DNA of 64,000 bases from Paenibacillus sp. GSMTC-2017 (lineage in GTDB: Bacteria > Bacillota > Bacilli > Paenibacillales > Paenibacillaceae). The position numbers and the translations under genes were made by a program. Under the pieces are notes generated by a model that worked only from the letters and a program-made list of their open reading frames with translations, did no database searches and was not told the origin of the DNA. The stretch lies in assembly GCF_016019935.1 (NCBI RefSeq), contig NZ_JAECMT010000003.1, forward strand, positions 319,388 through 383,387, in the 5' to 3' direction. Positions 61,037-64,000 of the stretch are shown here, in pieces. Position 1 is the stretch's first letter. Every line of letters begins with the position of its first letter.

Positions 61037-61358
61037 ACTAGCTTGACTACGTTTCGATATAATTCTACACATTACGATTTCGATCGATTTATTGCGATAA
61101 AATTCCCAGTTATTTTAAGCCTAATTATGACAATATAAGCATAAGTCTTTCAAGTTGTAAAAACAAAAAAGCGAGACTACATAAGGTGTTTATCCATTTT
61201 TGTCTATAGAAAACAGAAAATTTTTATACAAGTTTTTAATTTTTTTATGACTCAGAAATGGATATTATGGTATGATAAAGAAATTATGTGGAGGGGTATT
61301 TAGAAAGTCACCGATGCGAATGCAGCTAAAGTAATCGCCTTGGAAGGACCGTGTTCAA
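61037..61358 (+). other. Non-coding gap before the GGDEF-EAL gene
   Basis: About 320 AT-rich bases with no credible frame. It presumably holds the promoter of the next gene; a stretch TATGGTATGAT near 61270 could contribute a -10, but I cannot pair it with a -35. I looked for a cyclic-di-GMP riboswitch and saw none. Confidence 0.3.
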
Positions 61359-64000
61359 ATGTGGAGACTTGTTGACAGCCCGCGTTCTAGACGCAGCTTA
61401 TTATTTATAGCAGGTATAGTCGTTTTAGCCATTATTAGTGTTTCGGAGCAACTTCAACTTATTTATGGAATTACGTTTGCTTTTACAAGTATTATGATGC
61501 TTCTATTAACTCGGCTATTTGGGCTACGAACGGGCTTGACTGCGTCAATAATCGTTTATGGTTCAGCACTGTTTTTCTTTCAAGCTCCGTTATTCATTTT
61601 GATTTTTTTACTAGAGGCTTGCTGGATAGCCATTTGGCAGAAGAAAAAAATAAGTCCAGTACTCATACCCGGGGTTGCATTTTGGATCATTTTAGGATTT
61701 CCTGTTACTTTATTAGCATGTTATCTATCAGGACCTTTCTCTACGACAGAATTTATTTTGTTATTATCAGTAACCGCTGCCAATGGTATGTTTAATGCAC
61801 TTATTGCAGAAATAATTGTTGATTACTTACCGATTAGACGCTGGCTCAAATTGGGTAATACTCAGCAAAATCCTATTCCTTTCAGTCGTGCTATATTTCA
61901 CCTCTCTATTACAATTGTTGCATTGCCTTTTCTAGTAATTATGGTGATTAGTGGCTGGAGCTCCTATCATTCCTCAACGAATACAACTCTTCAAAGCGTT
62001 AGCAACACAGTATCTAGTATCTCTGATGAGCTTGGGCAATGGAGCGAAAAAGATGTAATAGGTGTAAAGCTACAAAATATTGTGCAAATAGGTTATTTGC
62101 AAGAAATTATTAAACGTCATACACCACAAAAACTATATGGTATTGTAATGACTAATCCGGATATGAGAGTACTTGCTGGAACATCAAAGGGGATTGAAGG
62201 GTTAGCTACAGATGTTGTAACTGCAAAACCAATCGCTGATAATTTTGCGATTGAAATGCCGAAAACAGATGCAGTAATGCTTTTGCCAACTCAGCAGTGG
62301 CGCGAGGCGAAGTATGTCTATCGTGTCCAGCTTAAGGGAGTTCCTATTGCGATTGCAGTTAGTGTTCCTGTAGAGACATTTAAAGAACAACTTTTTCGAG
62401 AGTATATTTATCATTTGTTCTATACGATGGGTAGTGTAATTGTAGCTGGGCTACTTGCATTTGGTATAAATCGATGGTTAAGTCGTGGTTTGCAACAGTT
62501 AGCAGGCTCAACGACGAATCTCCCTGTAAAGTTAAAGATGGGTGTACCACTGGAATGGAAGCATAGTGGCATATTAGAAATAGATTCACTCGTTCATAAT
62601 TTTAAGGATATGTCACATAATTTATCGTCGATGCTGAGGGAATCTGAACGAATGAATCATCAGTTACGTGATTCAGAAGTAAAGCTTCATCAATTGGCTT
62701 ATTACGACAGTTTAACGGGTTTACCGAATCGACATCACTTTAAACAGACACTTAGTGCAATCGATGGAGATTCTTTGGAAGATGGAGAGAAACTAGCTAT
62801 CATGTTCGTAGATTTGAATCGATTTAAACAGATTAACGATTCACTGGGTCATGCTGCAGGAGATTTACTTCTTCAACAAGTTGCGAAAAGATTTGTTGGA
62901 ATTGTAGGGGAGAAATGTAGTGTATTTCGGCTCGGCGGTGATGAGTTTGTATTTGTACTTCGATTTGTAAATCCTGAGTTGCCGGCAGTATTTGCTGATC
63001 TGATTTGTGCTTGTTTCCATGAACCATTTGAAGTGAATGAATCGCATGTTTATACAACAACTAGTGTTGGTATCAGTCTTTATCCAGATCATGGGGTGAT
63101 CATTGACGAGATAGTAAAAAAAGCAGGTATGGCGATGTATACTGCAAAAGAGCAAGGAATAAGCAGTTGCCATTTCTTTGACTATGAGATGGAACAATCA
63201 CTAAATGAAAATATGCATTTGGAAATTGGGATGCGCAAAGCACTAGAAAAGGAACAGTTTTTTCTCGTTTATCAACCTAAGGTGTGTCCTTTAACGAGTT
63301 GTACAACTGGCTTTGAGGCTCTTATTCGCTGGGAACACCCGGAGCGCGGTCTAATCTCTCCTGCCAAATTTATTCCGCTCGCGGAATCTACTGGTTTAAT
63401 ATTGGATATTGACCTATGGGTGTTTAAAGAGGCATGCAGACAAACAAAAGAGTGGCAAAGGATGGGACTGCCACATATCCCGGTGTCAATTAACTTATCT
63501 GCAAAACATTTTTATCATAGTAATTTGGTAGAGAATATTGTTGGTATATTACGAGAAACGGGATTGGAAGCAAGTTGTGTCACTATCGAAATAACAGAAA
63601 GCGTATTTATTAGACAGATGGAAAGTGTAATTGGAATGCTAACTCAATTAAGGGATTTAGGGATACATATTTCCATAGACGATTTTGGAACAGGTTATTC
63701 ATCGCTTAACCAATTGCAACGATTACCTGTTTCTATTGTTAAGCTTGACAGAACCTTTATTGAGGATGCAGAGCACGATGGAAGAAAATCTGCGGTAGTA
63801 AGGGCGGTTATTGAGCTTGCACATAGTATGGGGCTTAAAGTAGTAGCGGAGGGGATTGAGACGGAAGAAGAGAGAAAGTTTTTCAGTAGACTGAAATGTG
63901 ACGAGTTGCAAGGTTTTTATTTCAGCAAACCTCTACCTAGCGCACAATTTGTCCGCTATATAAGAAGGGAACTTCAGCGTATTCACCTTGAAAAGCGAGG
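61359..64000 (+). CDS. Membrane-bound GGDEF-EAL protein (cyclic-di-GMP turnover), cut by window end
   Basis: At least 880 residues, open to the end of the window. Five or six helices occupy about 13-165. A further helix (around 185-205), an external sensor domain and another helix (around 350-370) precede a diguanylate cyclase domain (YYDSLTGLPNRHHF near 447; intact GGDEF at 526-530) and an EAL phosphodiesterase domain with intact motif at 653-655 (GFEALIRWEHPERG), IEITESVF, IDDFGTGYSS, KLDRTFIED and KVVAEGIETEEE. Both active sites look complete, so it may make and degrade c-di-GMP under control of its sensor. ATG 61359 has a GGAAGGA site about 10 bases upstream. Confidence 0.88.
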   Translation, partial: MWRLVDSPRSRRSLLFIAGIVVLAIISVSEQLQLIYGITFAFTSIMMLLLTRLFGLRTGLTASIIVYGSALFFFQAPLFILIFLLEACWIAIWQKKKISPVLIPGVAFWIILGFPVTLLACYLSGPFSTTEFILLLSVTAANGMFNALIAEIIVDYLPIRRWLKLGNTQQNPIPFSRAIFHLSITIVALPFLVIMVISGWSSYHSSTNTTLQSVSNTVSSISDELGQWSEKDVIGVKLQNIVQIGYLQEIIKRHTPQKLYGIVMTNPDMRVLAGTSKGIEGLATDVVTAKPIADNFAIEMPKTDAVMLLPTQQWREAKYVYRVQLKGVPIAIAVSVPVETFKEQLFREYIYHLFYTMGSVIVAGLLAFGINRWLSRGLQQLAGSTTNLPVKLKMGVPLEWKHSGILEIDSLVHNFKDMSHNLSSMLRESERMNHQLRDSEVKLHQLAYYDSLTGLPNRHHFKQTLSAIDGDSLEDGEKLAIMFVDLNRFKQINDSLGHAAGDLLLQQVAKRFVGIVGEKCSVFRLGGDEFVFVLRFVNPELPAVFADLICACFHEPFEVNESHVYTTTSVGISLYPDHGVIIDEIVKKAGMAMYTAKEQGISSCHFFDYEMEQSLNENMHLEIGMRKALEKEQFFLVYQPKVCPLTSCTTGFEALIRWEHPERGLISPAKFIPLAESTGLILDIDLWVFKEACRQTKEWQRMGLPHIPVSINLSAKHFYHSNLVENIVGILRETGLEASCVTIEITESVFIRQMESVIGMLTQLRDLGIHISIDDFGTGYSSLNQLQRLPVSIVKLDRTFIEDAEHDGRKSAVVRAVIELAHSMGLKVVAEGIETEEERKFFSRLKCDELQGFYFSKPLPSAQFVRYIRRELQRIHLEKR

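Noticed and set aside
61037..61358. Cyclic-di-GMP riboswitch before the GGDEF-EAL gene
   Set aside because: I did not find the conserved GEMM core or its tetraloop-receptor pairing in this leader.

Overview
The window looks like chromosome from a low-to-mid GC, endospore-forming Gram-positive of the Paenibacillus/Cohnella type. This rests on strong AGGAGG-type ribosome sites with frequent TTG and GTG starts, a BclA-like collagen exosporium protein, S-layer homology (SLH) domains, lipoprotein-anchored solute-binding proteins, Fur boxes of the Bacillus type, and AraC regulators fused to siderophore-binding domains. No rRNA, tRNA, CRISPR array or insertion sequence was recognised.

Layout. 1-7.4 kb: end of a hybrid histidine kinase and its response regulator, a SHOCT membrane protein, a TagO/WecA-type sugar-phosphate transferase behind a palindromic promoter, a GNAT enzyme, an HxlR regulator, and two secreted proteins, one chitin-binding. 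7.7-17.9 kb: a ComP/ComA-like two-component system followed by a seven-gene operon (LuxE-type acyl-activating enzyme, IscU-like scaffold, cysteine desulfurase, two U32 proteins, acyl-CoA dehydrogenase-like enzyme, MFS exporter). This operon is the best candidate for an undescribed system. It supplies its own iron-sulfur assembly pair, a UbiU/UbiV-like pair of putative Fe-S proteins, an acyl activator and an exporter, under an apparent signal-sensing kinase. 18-27.8 kb: methyltransferases, the collagen-like protein, an aminotransferase-like assortment of small accessory genes, and an ECF sigma factor (ECF42-like, with a C-terminal extension) followed by its usual YCII/DGPF partner.

27.8-52.8 kb is an iron-acquisition region. 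It holds three AraC regulators fused to siderophore-binding domains, three lipoprotein siderophore-binding proteins, two FecCD permeases, an exporter-fold ABC protein and six Fur boxes. A fourth AraC regulator runs without a stop codon into a complete lipoprotein gene that still has its own Fur box, ribosome site and signal peptide. Embedded in the region is a hexose-phosphate uptake locus (UhpT-type antiporter divergent from a PhnD-type binding lipoprotein, kinase and NarL-type regulator). 52.9-64 kb: housekeeping and accessory genes, including meso-diaminopimelate dehydrogenase and glutamate dehydrogenase, ending in a truncated GGDEF-EAL protein.

Five genes are broken. Four (two GNATs, an esterase, an ABC transporter) keep recognisable beginnings and ends but have lost an internal segment out of frame. 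The fifth, an Orn/Lys/Arg decarboxylase, has a nonsense codon and a one-base frameshift. All functional calls are from sequence reading without database searches.
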